64,000 nt of DNA, taken from contig NZ_CADFGP010000001.1 in NCBI RefSeq assembly GCF_902833905.1, positions 186,001 to 250,000 of the forward strand, in the 5' to 3' direction. Source of the DNA: Paraburkholderia tuberum STM678 (GTDB lineage: Bacteria; Pseudomonadota; Gammaproteobacteria; Burkholderiales; Burkholderiaceae). The translations under genes were made by a program, and so were the position numbers. Shown piece by piece: positions 37,121-45,980 of this stretch. Under the pieces are notes generated by a model. That model did no database searches. It saw only the letters and a program-made list of their open reading frames with translations, and was not told the origin of the DNA. Positions within the stretch are counted from its first letter, which is position 1. Every line of letters starts with the position of its first letter.

Positions 37121-38668
37121 ATGTCGACTCAAGCTAGCGTCGCGTCCGCGATCATCCGCCTGCACCCGGGCGACGACGTCATCATCGCGACCCGGCAGTT
37201 GCTGCCGGGCACGCGCATCGAGGCGGAACAACTGGTCGTCGCCGGACTGATTCCACCGGGGCACAAGATCGCGACGCGCAACATCGCGCAAGGCGAGCCG
37301 GTCAAGCGCTACAACCAGATCATCGGCGTCGCGCGTGAGGCGATCGCGCGCGGCCAGCATGTCCACACGCACAATCTCGGCATGTCGGAGTTCGCGCGCG
37401 AGCACGCGTTCGGCGTCGATGCGCAGCCGACCGTCTACGTCGAGGAACCCGCGCATTTCATGGGCATTCGCCGCGACGACGGCCGCATCGCGACGCGCAA
37501 TTACATCGGCATTCTGACCAGTGTGAACTGCTCGGCGACGGTCGCGCGCGCGATTGCCGATCATTTCCGGCGCGACGTGCGTCCCGACGCGCTCGCCGAC
37601 TATCCGAACGTCGACGGCGTGATCGCCTTGACGCACGGGCTCGGCTGCGGCATCGACATGCAAGGCGAGGGCATTGCGATCCTGCGTCGCACGCTGGCCG
37701 GTTACGCGGTGCATCCGAACTTCGCGTCGGCGCTGTTCGTCGGCCTAGGCTGCGAGACGAATCAGATCGACGGCGTGCTCGCCGCGGGCGGTCTCGACGC
37801 CAGCACGACGAAGCTGCGCAGCTTCACGATCCAGGACAGCGGCGGTACGCGCAAGACGATCGAACTCGGTATCGCGATGGTGCGCGAGATGCTCGCCGAC
37901 GCGAACCGCGTGCAGCGCGTGCCGGTGCCGGCTTCGCATCTATGCGTCGGTCTGCAATGCGGCGGTTCGGACGGCTACTCTGGCATCTCCGCGAATCCGG
38001 CGCTCGGCGCCGCGGTCGATCGGCTCGTGCGGCACGGCGGCACCGCGATCCTGTCGGAGACGCCGGAAATCTACGGCGCCGAGCATCTGCTGACGCGGCG
38101 TGCGGTGAGCGCCGCGGTCGGCGACAAGCTGCTCGCGCGCATCGCATGGTGGCAGGACTATTGCGCGCGCAATGGCGCCGCGATGGACAACAACCCATCG
38201 GCGGGCAACAAGGTGGGCGGCCTGACGACGATCCTCGAAAAATCGCTCGGCGCGGTCGCGAAGGGCGGCACGACGAATCTGGTCGACGTCTACGAATACG
38301 CGCAGCCGATCGCCGCGAAGGGCTTCGTATTCATGGATTCGCCCGGCTACGATCCGGTGTCGGCGACGGGACAGGTCGCCTCGGGCGCGAACCTGATCTG
38401 CTTCACGACCGGGCGCGGCTCCGCCTATGGCTGCGCGCCGTCGCCGTCATTGAAGCTGGCGACCAACACCGCGTTGTGGGAGCGCCAGGAGGACGACATC
38501 GATATCAATTGCGGCGGTGTGGTCGACGGCAGCGCGAGCATCGACGAACTCGGCGAAGCGATCTTTCGCATGATGCTCGACTGCGCGTCCGGCACGCGCA
38601 CGAAGAGCGAGCTGCACGGCTATGGGCAAAGCGAGTTCGTGCCGTGGCAGGTCGGCGTGGTGACCTGA
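37121..38668 (+). CDS. galactarate/altronate dehydratase family protein (GarD/UxaA)
   Basis: A 515-residue hydro-lyase of the GarD/UxaA family: an SAF-like N-terminal domain (residues 1-100), then the large catalytic domain beginning HFMGIRRDDGRIATRNYIGI. Blocks LQCGGSDGYSGISANPALG, NNPSAGNKVGGLTTI and FTTGRGSAYG match the family. GarD makes 5-dehydro-4-deoxyglucarate from galactarate, UxaA acts on altronate; the neighbouring GudP-like permease and FCD regulator favour an aldarate. It is 48 bp after the permease gene. Confidence 0.85.
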   Translation: MSTQASVASAIIRLHPGDDVIIATRQLLPGTRIEAEQLVVAGLIPPGHKIATRNIAQGEPVKRYNQIIGVAREAIARGQHVHTHNLGMSEFAREHAFGVDAQPTVYVEEPAHFMGIRRDDGRIATRNYIGILTSVNCSATVARAIADHFRRDVRPDALADYPNVDGVIALTHGLGCGIDMQGEGIAILRRTLAGYAVHPNFASALFVGLGCETNQIDGVLAAGGLDASTTKLRSFTIQDSGGTRKTIELGIAMVREMLADANRVQRVPVPASHLCVGLQCGGSDGYSGISANPALGAAVDRLVRHGGTAILSETPEIYGAEHLLTRRAVSAAVGDKLLARIAWWQDYCARNGAAMDNNPSAGNKVGGLTTILEKSLGAVAKGGTTNLVDVYEYAQPIAAKGFVFMDSPGYDPVSATGQVASGANLICFTTGRGSAYGCAPSPSLKLATNTALWERQEDDIDINCGGVVDGSASIDELGEAIFRMMLDCASGTRTKSELHGYGQSEFVPWQVGVVT

Positions 38669-38807
38669 GCGGGTGCATTGCAGCGACACGACCGAATAGC
38701 CGAACGGATCACGCATTGGAGGATGCAATTGGAACGCCGCCTTCATTCAGGCCGCGAGGTGAAGCGCGCGCAGCGGCTCTGCCCGTCTGACGAACTGGAG
38801 ATATCCG

Positions 38808-40224
38808 ATGCAGCAGGAACCGATCTCCGCGACCCGCGGTAACGAAGCCGTCGCCGCGCTGCGCGCGGCGCTCGGCGCTGACATCGTGAGCCTGCCGGCC
38901 GAATTTGGCGGGCGGCGGTTCGCGGACTGGAGCGGCACGCCATCGACCGATCCGATCGCGCTGATCCGCCCGCGCACGACCGAAGAGGTCGCCACCGCGC
39001 TCAGAATCTGCCATCAATTCCGGCAGCCGGTCGTCACGCAAGGCGGCATGACCGGGCACGCGGGCGGTGCCTGCGTGCTTGGCGGGGAGGTCGCGCTGAG
39101 CGTCGAGCGGATGAACGGCGTCATCGACATCGATCCGGTCAGCGCGACGATGACCGTGTTCGCGGGCACACCGCTGCAGGTCGTGCAGGAAGCGGCCGAT
39201 CACGCCGGCTTCATGTTCGCGCTCGACCTCGGCGCGCGCGGCAGTTGCACGATCGGCGGCAACATCGCGACCAATGCGGGCGGCAATCGCGTGATCCGCT
39301 ACGGGATGATGCGCGACCAGGTGCTCGACGTCGAAGCGGTGCTCGCCGACGGCAGCGTGATCGGCGGCGAGCGCAAGATGATCAAGAACAATACCGGCTA
39401 CGACCTGCGCAACCTGCTGACGGGCAGCGAGGGCACGCTCGCGGTCATCACGCGCGCGGTGCTGCGCCTGCGGGCCAAGCCGCGCGCGATCTCGACCGCA
39501 TGGTGCGGCATGCCGGACTACGCGGCGGTGACCACGCTGCTCGGCCGCGCGCAGGAGCGGCTGCCGGCCGGCGTGTCCGCGTTCGAGGTCATGTGGCCAA
39601 GCTATTGCGACTTCGTGCGGCAACGCCTGCCAGAACTGCGCGTGCCGCTCGCGAGCGATCACGCCTACTACGTATTGCTCGAGACTTGCGGCGCGGACCC
39701 GGAACGGCAGTCGGCGGCTTTCGAGGAATTCCTCGCCGACATGTTGAACGCCGGCGTGATCGCCGACGCCGCAATCGCGCAATCGGACGCGGACGCCGCG
39801 GCGTTCTGGGCGATTCGCGACGCGCCAGCCGAATATCCGCGCCTGATTCCGGGACGCATCTCGTTCGACATCAGCTTCGCGGTCGCGCAGGCGGGCGACG
39901 CGGCGCAGCGCTGCGACGAGCGGTTGCGCGCGCTGGCCGCAAGCGACGATCCTCGTCTATGGGCATCTCGGCGACGGCAATCTGCACGTAGTGGTGCAAG
40001 AACCTGGCTGGACCGACGAGGCCATCGACGACGTCAAGCGCGTCGTCTATGAACTGACGGGGGAAATGGGCGGCTCGGTATCGGCCGAGCATGGGATCGG
40101 CGAGGAGAAGCTGAGCGTGCTCGGCCTGTCACGCTCGCCGGCCGAACTCGCCGCGATGAAGGCGATCAAGCTCGCGCTCGATCCGCACAATCTCCTGAAC
40201 CCTGGCAAGGTGATCGCGATGTAG
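38808..40224 (+). pseudogene. FAD-linked oxidase (GlcD/D-2-hydroxy acid dehydrogenase type), frameshifted
   Basis: The first about 380 codons give a normal FAD-binding oxidase: VTQGGMTGHAGGACVLGG (FAD pyrophosphate loop), SCTIGGNIATNAGGNRVIRYG and NNTGYDLRNLLTGSEGTLA. Near 39945 the frame ends in similarity. A shifted frame continues ILVYGHLGDGNLHVVVQEP, then SAEHGIGEEK and LDPHNLLNPGKVIAM, the standard C-terminus. A one-base insertion or two-base deletion explains it. The enzyme would oxidise a D-2-hydroxy acid in the sugar-acid pathway. Either a recent pseudogene or a sequencing indel. Confidence 0.85.
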
Positions 40225-40448
40225 TGTGCGCGGCGCGAATCTGCGTGCGCAGCCACGGCGCTTTCAGCCGCTCGGGAACGCGCGCAGCATGTTGCGCGAG
40301 TCGCTTGCTCAGGCACTCGACCTCGCCGAGCGCGACGTGTTCGAATTCGGCGGGGCGCAGTGCGATCGCATCGTTGCGAGCGTACTCACGGAAATATCCG
40401 GCGGCGCGTCATGGCATCGGCGACGCGGTACGCCGGAGCTGTGCCGAT

Positions 40449-40823
40449 TCAGGCGTCTTCGCCGGTTGCGAATACGCCGTTTTCCGGTGCCGTCCGTTCG
40501 ACGTCGATGCATTGCACGCGCCAGTGGCCGCTCGCGAGGATGCGGCCGTGTTCGGCGCACCACTGCACGCGGCCGACCTCGCCTTCGAACGGCCCGTCGA
40601 GCTGATTCAGATCGAGCCCCTCGAGCACGCAGACCGGCGCGGAGCTATGCGGCGCGCACACGAGCGTATTGCCGCAATCCATATGCAACGCGCCCCATTC
40701 GGGCAACTCGAGCCCGAAATGACCTTCGCGCGACCATTGCCGCGTGTCCTTGTCGAGCCAGAGAATGGCGAAGGCCATCGGGTTGACACGATCGAACGTG
40801 TCGAGATGAACAGTCAAACGCAT
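40449..40823 (-). CDS. conserved hypothetical protein
   Basis: A 124-residue soluble protein, starting MRLTVHLDTFDRVNPMAFAI and rich in Trp, Gly and His (for example WSREGHFGLELPEWG, GHWRVQCIDVER). I do not recognise a family. No signal peptide or membrane segment is seen. A GGAG lies before the ATG at 40823; an in-frame ATG 24 bases upstream is possible. It sits downstream, in the same direction, of the cytochrome-like remnant and of the FNR box at 41116-41129, so it may be part of the oxygen-limited regulon. Confidence 0.6.
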   Translation of the reverse strand: MRLTVHLDTFDRVNPMAFAILWLDKDTRQWSREGHFGLELPEWGALHMDCGNTLVCAPHSSAPVCVLEGLDLNQLDGPFEGEVGRVQWCAEHGRILASGHWRVQCIDVERTAPENGVFATGEDA

Positions 40824-40910
40824 GACATGTCTCCGCAATGTATACAACTGATTCGCATTGCCGGCGCCATCGCGCGTCGGCAGCGGGCCCGCTGCGTGCG
40901 CATCGAGTCC

Positions 40911-41059
40911 TTATTGGCTAAGTACCCATTGCACGAGCGTGTGCGCGTCCTGCGCCGATAACGGCCCACCGCGCTCGGCTCGGGCTCGCCATAGGCAACG
41001 CCGGCCGTCAGCGCGCACGCCGAGCACACGAGCAGACAGTTTCGGATTCGCGCAATCAC
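40911..41059 (-). pseudogene. c-type cytochrome remnant lacking the haem-binding segment
   Basis: From the GTG at 41059 the frame gives a good signal peptide, IARIRNCLLVCSACALTAGV, ending AYG. A frame change within the next 15 bases leads to GGPLSAQDAHTLVQWVLSQ followed by TAA at 40911. That tail is the typical C-terminal helix of small c551-type cytochromes (compare S-DA-TLV-WVLS). The CxxCH haem site and middle of the protein are absent, so it looks like an internal deletion. An FNR box lies about 40 bp before its inferred transcription start. Confidence 0.45.
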
Positions 41060-41115
41060 GGCACGTACTCCGGTATCAGGAATAAGATCAGTGTACGGGC
41101 GGCGAAACGCCCCTT

Positions 41116-41129
41116 ATTGACTTCGATCA
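41116..41129 (-). promoter_or_regulatory. FNR box TTGAC-TTCG-ATCAA
   Basis: Nine of ten positions match TTGAT-N4-ATCAA. On the minus strand a TACACT -10 hexamer (41090-41095) puts the box at about -40, the class II activator position, in front of the cytochrome remnant. On the plus strand it lies 132 bp upstream of the alcohol dehydrogenase start. Confidence 0.7.
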
Positions 41130-41254
41130 AACGGTCTGCGGCGCGGGCCGATCGCGCGACACAATGGCGCGCCTACGCTGCTGAGAACGGCGCGCGCCTC
41201 GCTGTCTGCCATGACGGCAGCTTGTCGCTACCGAAGCATCTGAAGGAGAACCCG

Positions 41255-42244
41255 ATGCGAGCGATGGTGTTCGACGGCAGCTCGGCGACGCTGACCGAGC
41301 GGGAAGTGCCTGATCCGCGGCCCGGTGCCGGGGAGATCCTGATCGACGTTCATGCGTGCGGCGTGTGCCGCACGGACCTGCATCTGATCGACCGCGAGCT
41401 CGAGCATCCAAAGCGGCCGGTGATTCCCGGCCACGAAATCGTCGGCGTGGTGGCCGAATTGGGCGCGGGCGTCAGCGGTTTCACGGTGGGCGAGCGGGTC
41501 GGCGTGCCGTGGGTCGGGCGCACCTGCGGCCACTGCCGCTACTGTCTGTCCGCCCGCGAAAATCTCTGCGACGACGCTGGCTTCACCGGCTACACGATCG
41601 ACGGCGGCTACGCCGAGCGCACGGTCGCCGACAGCCGCTACTGCTTTCATCTGCCGCCGCACTACAGCGATGTCGAGGCCGCGCCGCTGCTGTGCGCGGG
41701 TCTGATCGGCTATCGCACGTTGAGCATGGCGGGCGACGCCGAACGGATCGGCATCTACGGTTTCGGCGCGGCCGCGCATCTCGTCGCGCAGGTGGCGCGT
41801 CACCAGCAGCGCACCGTCTATGCGTTCACGCGTCCCGGCGACCACGCGGCCCAGCAACTCGCGCTGCGCCTCGGCGCGGCATGGGCCGGCGGCAGCGACG
41901 AGGCACCGCCCGGCGAACTCGACGCCGCGCTGCTGTTCGCGCCGGTCGGCGCACTGGTGCCGCTGGCGTTGCAGGCGGTCGCGAAAGGTGGCGTGGTGGT
42001 GTGCGGCGGCATTCATATGAGCGACATTCCGTCGTTCCCGTACGCGTTTCTGTGGGGCGAGCGGCGGGTGGTGTCGGTCGCGAATCTGACCCGCGACGAT
42101 GGGCTTCAGTTCATGCGCAGCGCCGCCGAGACGCAGCTCGCGATCGAGACGACGACTTACGCGTTGCGCGACGCGAACCGCGCGCTCGACGATCTGCGCA
42201 ACGGCAACCTGACCGGCGCGGCCGTGCTCGCGGTCCGCCCGTGA
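41255..42244 (+). CDS. zinc-dependent alcohol dehydrogenase (AdhA type)
   Basis: A 329-residue medium-chain dehydrogenase. Catalytic zinc ligands are Cys in GVCRTDLH and the His of PGHEIVG. The structural zinc site is CGHCRYCLSARENLC (about residues 93-107). The NAD site is GIYGFGAAAHLVAQ, near residues 168-181, with the unusual Ala-Ala after GFG typical of AdhA-like enzymes. It interconverts alcohols and aldehydes with NAD(H), useful for redox balance when oxygen is short. An FNR box lies upstream; the start at 41255 has AAGGAGA. Confidence 0.85.
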   Translation: MRAMVFDGSSATLTEREVPDPRPGAGEILIDVHACGVCRTDLHLIDRELEHPKRPVIPGHEIVGVVAELGAGVSGFTVGERVGVPWVGRTCGHCRYCLSARENLCDDAGFTGYTIDGGYAERTVADSRYCFHLPPHYSDVEAAPLLCAGLIGYRTLSMAGDAERIGIYGFGAAAHLVAQVARHQQRTVYAFTRPGDHAAQQLALRLGAAWAGGSDEAPPGELDAALLFAPVGALVPLALQAVAKGGVVVCGGIHMSDIPSFPYAFLWGERRVVSVANLTRDDGLQFMRSAAETQLAIETTTYALRDANRALDDLRNGNLTGAAVLAVRP

Positions 42245-42266
42245 TCCGCTAGCGAGCCGTTGGCGC

Positions 42267-42280
42267 TTGATACAGATCAA
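42267..42280 (+). promoter_or_regulatory. perfect FNR box TTGAT-ACAG-ATCAA
   Basis: Ten of ten positions match the FNR consensus. It lies 129 bp before the tandem universal stress protein start. A CATCAT hexamer (42303-42308) sits where a class II -10 would be. Confidence 0.8.
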
Positions 42281-42402
42281 GCCGCGCGCCGCGTCGGCGT
42301 TCATCATGTGAGCGCGAACCGTTGGCGTTCCCGTCACGGGCCGAGGTGTGAAGCGACGCGCTTGACGCGCCGCCTCGCGGTGCGACGATCCGAGGAGAGC
42401 CG

Positions 42403-43404
42403 ATGAACACTGCTGCCGGGCGCAACACCTTCCACCGCGTGATGATCGCGTCCGCGGGCGGCAGCGGACTGCCGCTCGGCACGCGCGTCGCCCGGCAGTT
42501 GGTCGCGGCGGATGCGCGCTTTCGTCTCGTCGATATCGTTTGCAATCCAGCCGCGCTTTATCCGACGCTGATGCTCAGCTATCCGGACTGGTGCGAGGCG
42601 CATCGCGCGATGCTGCACGGCGCGCAGGCCGCGCTGCGCGACGCGGTGATCGCGTTGCACGGCGTCGTCGCGGCGACCGACGCCGAGATCGTCGATCTCA
42701 CCGCGCTGCATCAGGGCGCGGCCGAAGCGCTCGCCCACACGGCGACGCAATGGGACGCGGATCTGATCGCGGTGGCCGCGCATCCGCGTGAACATCGCTG
42801 GGACAGCCGTATCGATCCCGAGGAACTGGTCGCGTCGATCGGGCGTCCGGCGCTGTACATGCCGGCGAGGTCGACCGACGCGAGCGATGCCTCGGCGGTG
42901 AGCCGCGTGCTGGTCGCGATCGATGGCAGCGACACCGCGCTCGACGCGCTGCGCACCGCGCTCGCGGTAGCGCCGCCCGACGCGCGCATCAAGGTCGTCT
43001 ACGCGGCCGACGACCGCTTCGCGTGGTGCGAATGGCTGCCGTTCGAAGTCGTGTCGCAGCATCGAATCGATGTCTTGCGGCGCGGCGCGGCGATGCTCGA
43101 ACAAAGCCGGCGCGCGGCCGAAACCGCGTTGCTCGAGTTCGACGATGATTGCGGCGATGCGTCGAGCGCGATTCTCGACGAAGCGCAACGCTGGCACGCG
43201 GACCTGATCGTGATGGGTTCGCACGGCATGCGCGGCGCGCCGCACCCTTTGCCGGGGCACGTGACGTCGCGCACGCTGCGCGACGCGGCGTGTCCCGTGC
43301 TCGTGTGTCCGCGCGGCGCGTCGTCGTTGCGGGCGGACGACGTGCCGCACGGCGAGTGGCGGGAGCCGTATCTGGGCAGTCCGGGCGGGCCCTTTTATCT
43401 GTAG
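42403..43404 (+). CDS. tandem universal stress protein (two Usp domains)
   Basis: A 333-residue protein with an atypical N-terminal Usp domain (residues 10-160) and a second one starting VSRVLVAIDGSDTALDALR (about residue 166). The final nucleotide loop reads VMGSHGMRG, but the GS/GT that usually follows about nine residues later is replaced by a Pro-rich loop, so ATP binding may be lost. Such UspE-like proteins are induced under oxygen limitation in relatives. A perfect FNR box lies upstream and another Usp gene follows 50 bp later. Confidence 0.8.
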   Translation: MNTAAGRNTFHRVMIASAGGSGLPLGTRVARQLVAADARFRLVDIVCNPAALYPTLMLSYPDWCEAHRAMLHGAQAALRDAVIALHGVVAATDAEIVDLTALHQGAAEALAHTATQWDADLIAVAAHPREHRWDSRIDPEELVASIGRPALYMPARSTDASDASAVSRVLVAIDGSDTALDALRTALAVAPPDARIKVVYAADDRFAWCEWLPFEVVSQHRIDVLRRGAAMLEQSRRAAETALLEFDDDCGDASSAILDEAQRWHADLIVMGSHGMRGAPHPLPGHVTSRTLRDAACPVLVCPRGASSLRADDVPHGEWREPYLGSPGGPFYL

Positions 43405-43454
43405 CAGGGGCGCGCCACGCGCGTTGACAAATCCAACCTCAGTGGAGAATCGGC

Positions 43455-43925
43455 ATGTACCAACATATCCTCGTCGCGCTAGACGGCAGTACTTTCTCGA
43501 AACGCGCGCTGAAAGAAGCGGTGAATCTCGCCGCGTTGACGAAGGGCGTCGTGCATCCGGTTTATGTGGTCGACAAGACGCCGCTCTTTTCCTATGCCGG
43601 CTATTACGACCCGCTCACGCTCGTCGAAGCCTTGCGCCAGGACGGCCAATTGGTGCTGGAGGAGGCCGAACAGGCCTGCGCCGCCGCCGATGTGCCTTGC
43701 CGCCCTGAAATGATCGAGTCGGAGAGCCTGTCCGACGACGTCGCCGCGATCGTGCTGCGCCACGGCGAGCAGATCCACGCCGATCTGCTTGTGCTGGGCA
43801 CGCATGGGCGACGCGGCGTGCGGCGCCTCGTGATCGGCAGCGTGGCGGAGCGGGTGCTGCGTTTCTCGACCTGTCCGGTGCTGCTCATGCGCGAGCCAAG
43901 CACCGAAGATGCGGCTGCAGAGTAA
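43455..43925 (+). CDS. universal stress protein (single domain)
   Basis: A 156-residue UspA-fold protein: YQHILVALDGSTFSKRALKEA at the N-terminus and the ATP-binding loop [19 protein letters not shown] with the G-x2-G-x9-G-S motif near residues 114-132. It is probably cotranscribed with the tandem Usp gene from the FNR-box promoter. It is one of five Usp genes within 6 kb. Confidence 0.88.
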   Translation: MYQHILVALDGSTFSKRALKEAVNLAALTKGVVHPVYVVDKTPLFSYAGYYDPLTLVEALRQDGQLVLEEAEQACAAADVPCRPEMIESESLSDDVAAIVLRHGEQIHADLLVLGTHGRRGVRRLVIGSVAERVLRFSTCPVLLMREPSTEDAAAE

Positions 43926-43958
43926 CCCGCGACAGCGGGGCGCGGCAGCGCGTGAGCA

Positions 43959-45059
43959 TTACGCGAGCGCGTCGGCCGGTATCTGGATCGAGATCCTGAA
44001 GCCATGGCCCGGCGAGCTGGTGAACGACACGTTGCCGCGCAACTGCCGCACGCGTTCGCGAATGCCGAGCAAACCGAATGAATCTGTTCCCTGCGACCGA
44101 TCCAGCGCGACACCCACGCCGTCATCCTCGATATCGAGCGATACGATGGGGTCCGCGCAGGTCATGTCGATGCGTACGCGGCTGGCCTTGGCGTGCCGCG
44201 CGACGTTCGTCAACGCCTCCTGAACGATGCGAAACAGCGCCGTCGCCGCGAATTCGCCGCACACCGGCTCGGCCGGTTCGAGATGCACGCTCGAGCGCAC
44301 GTCGTAGCGTTTCGTGAAGTCTTCGGCCAGCCAGTCGAGCGCGGCGGCGAGCCCGAGGTCGTCGAGCAGCGGGGGCCGCAGATCGGCGGCGATACGCCGC
44401 AGCGAAGCGGCCATCCAGTCGATCTGCTTTTGCAGTTCATGCGTCTGCGCGGCCAGCGGCTCGGTGTCGGCCTGGCTTTTCAGCTTCGCTTCGAGCAGCG
44501 CGACGCTCATTTTCAGCGCGGTCAGCCGTTGGCCGAGATCGTCGTGCAGTTCGCGCGCCATACGTTTCTGCTCGTTTTCGCGGGCGATCTGCACGTGGGT
44601 GGATACCTGATCCGCGCGTTCGAGTTCCGCGAGGCGCATACGTTCGGTCAGGTCGCGCGTGATCTTGGCGAAGCCGAGCAGCGCGCCCGACGCGTCGTGC
44701 ACGGCGGAAACGACCACGTTGGCCCAGAAACGCGAGCCGTCGCGACGTACGCGCCAGCCTTCGTCCTCGGTGCGGCCTACGGCTGCGGCGATTTCCAGTT
44801 CGCGGGCGGGCTTGCCGGCCGCGATGTCTTCCGGGGTATAGAACTTCGAGAAATGCTGGCCGATGATTTCTTCGGGCGTGTAGCCCTTGATGCGCTGTGC
44901 GCCGGGATTCCAGCTGGTCACGCGGCCGGACACGTCGAGCATGAAGATCGCATAGTCCTGAACCGCATCGATCAACATGAAAAAGCGATCCTCGACGGGC
45001 ACGTCCGACACGGACGCCGCACTGGTGAAGCAGGAAGACTCGCCGCTCGACAGACCCAT
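43959..45059 (-). CDS. PAS-domain sensor histidine kinase (HisKA_3/NarX type)
   Basis: A 366-residue soluble kinase. A PAS domain covers residues 25-145 (IFMLDVSGRVTSWNPGAQRI, FYTPEDIAAG, then a PAC segment ending FAKITRDLTER). The dimerisation/phosphoacceptor helix contains RELHDDLGQRLTALK, with the His near residue 175. The HATPase domain follows (IVQEALTNVARHAKASRV, DDGVGV, FGLLGIRER). No membrane segment is predicted, so it senses an internal signal; PAS domains of this type may bind haem or flavin. It normally would pair with a NarL-type regulator, but only a receiver-only protein is nearby. Confidence 0.87.
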   Translation of the reverse strand: MGLSSGESSCFTSAASVSDVPVEDRFFMLIDAVQDYAIFMLDVSGRVTSWNPGAQRIKGYTPEEIIGQHFSKFYTPEDIAAGKPARELEIAAAVGRTEDEGWRVRRDGSRFWANVVVSAVHDASGALLGFAKITRDLTERMRLAELERADQVSTHVQIARENEQKRMARELHDDLGQRLTALKMSVALLEAKLKSQADTEPLAAQTHELQKQIDWMAASLRRIAADLRPPLLDDLGLAAALDWLAEDFTKRYDVRSSVHLEPAEPVCGEFAATALFRIVQEALTNVARHAKASRVRIDMTCADPIVSLDIEDDGVGVALDRSQGTDSFGLLGIRERVRQLRGNVSFTSSPGHGFRISIQIPADALA

Positions 45060-45181
45060 CGCTCCTCCGGGTGGTCACGCAAGGTCGCGCACCGCAACGC
45101 ACCGAGTTATATCAGTTCGGGAGCGCTTGTTCCACCCCGCATGTCCCGCGAACGAACGTGAGGCGAGCGTCGCGTCGGCGT

Positions 45182-45964
45182 TCAAACCCGAGCCAGTCCT
45201 TCCGCGTCTTCGATGCGGATCGTTTTGCCGTTCGCCTTGACGAGGCGCTCGCGCTGGAACTTCGAGAACATCCGGCTCACCGTTTCGAGCTTCATGCCCA
45301 GAAAGCAGCCGATTTCCTCGCGGGTCATGCGCAAATGAAACTCCGCCGCGGAAAAGCCGCGCGCCTTGAAGCGCTTCGACAGATTCAGCAGAAACGTCGC
45401 GACGCGCTGTTCGGCGCTCATCGTGCCGAGCAGCATCATCTGGCTCGATTCGCGCACGATCTCGCTGCTCATCATCTGGTAGATGTGATGCTGCATCGGC
45501 TTCATCTCGCGACAGATCGCCTCGAGCTGCGCGAACGGAATGATGCACACGACGCTGTCTTCGAGCGCGATCGCATCGCAATTCTGCTTGCCCTCGCCGA
45601 TGCCGTCGAAGCCGAGCGAGTCGCCGGCGATCTGGAAGCCAGTCACGTGCTCGCGGCCGTCGCGATGCATGACCACGGTCTTGAACGATCCGGCACGGAT
45701 CGCGTAGATGCTTTGAAACGCGTCGCCCGCGCGATACAGCGCATCACCGCGTTTGATCGAGCGCGTCGAGCAGATCAACGTGTCGAGTCGGCTCAGTTCG
45801 TCGGATGTCAGCTCGGGCGGCATGCAGATCGCGCGCATCGCGCAGGTGGAGCAGCGCGGCACGGCGTAGCGTGTGGCCGCGGTGCGTGGCACGACGTGGA
45901 TCGGTACGACGTGCGAACTGCGGGGCGCGTCGTGGCGGGGTTCACAGACTGCGGCAACTTGCAT
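45182..45964 (-). CDS. fnr: FNR-type regulator with [4Fe-4S] cysteine cluster
   Basis: A 260-residue Crp/Fnr regulator. Cys38, Cys41 and Cys47 (RCSTCAMRAIC) plus Cys140 in SVVCIIPF reproduce the four cluster ligands of E. coli FNR. The cyclic-nucleotide-type barrel spans about residues 60-180. The recognition helix is GMKLETVSRMFSKFQ, with the Glu, Ser and Arg that read TTGAT half-sites. It should therefore bind as a dimer without oxygen and control the boxes seen across this region. AGGAGC precedes the ATG at 45964; a longer in-frame start exists but overlaps the receiver gene. Confidence 0.88.
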   Translation of the reverse strand: MQVAAVCEPRHDAPRSSHVVPIHVVPRTAATRYAVPRCSTCAMRAICMPPELTSDELSRLDTLICSTRSIKRGDALYRAGDAFQSIYAIRAGSFKTVVMHRDGREHVTGFQIAGDSLGFDGIGEGKQNCDAIALEDSVVCIIPFAQLEAICREMKPMQHHIYQMMSSEIVRESSQMMLLGTMSAEQRVATFLLNLSKRFKARGFSAAEFHLRMTREEIGCFLGMKLETVSRMFSKFQRERLVKANGKTIRIEDAEGLARV

Positions 45965-45980
45965 GATCTGCTCCTGGCGG

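Larger units (their letters stand above)
40824..41254. other. region between small hypothetical gene and alcohol dehydrogenase
   Basis: Contains the c-type cytochrome remnant on the minus strand (40911-41059) and an FNR box (41116-41129) with a TACACT hexamer (41090-41095, minus strand) at the proper distance. The 125-bp leader of the alcohol dehydrogenase gene ends in AAGGAGA. Confidence 0.5.

Noticed and set aside
35549..37714. Minus-strand open frame of 721 codons
   Set aside because: Opposite the sugar-acid permease and dehydratase genes, with Arg/Asp/His-rich low-quality sequence; a shadow frame.
43421..43440. TTGACAAATCCAAC as an FNR box before the single-domain Usp gene
   Set aside because: The second half-site does not match ATCAA, and the gene is probably cotranscribed from the perfect box further upstream.
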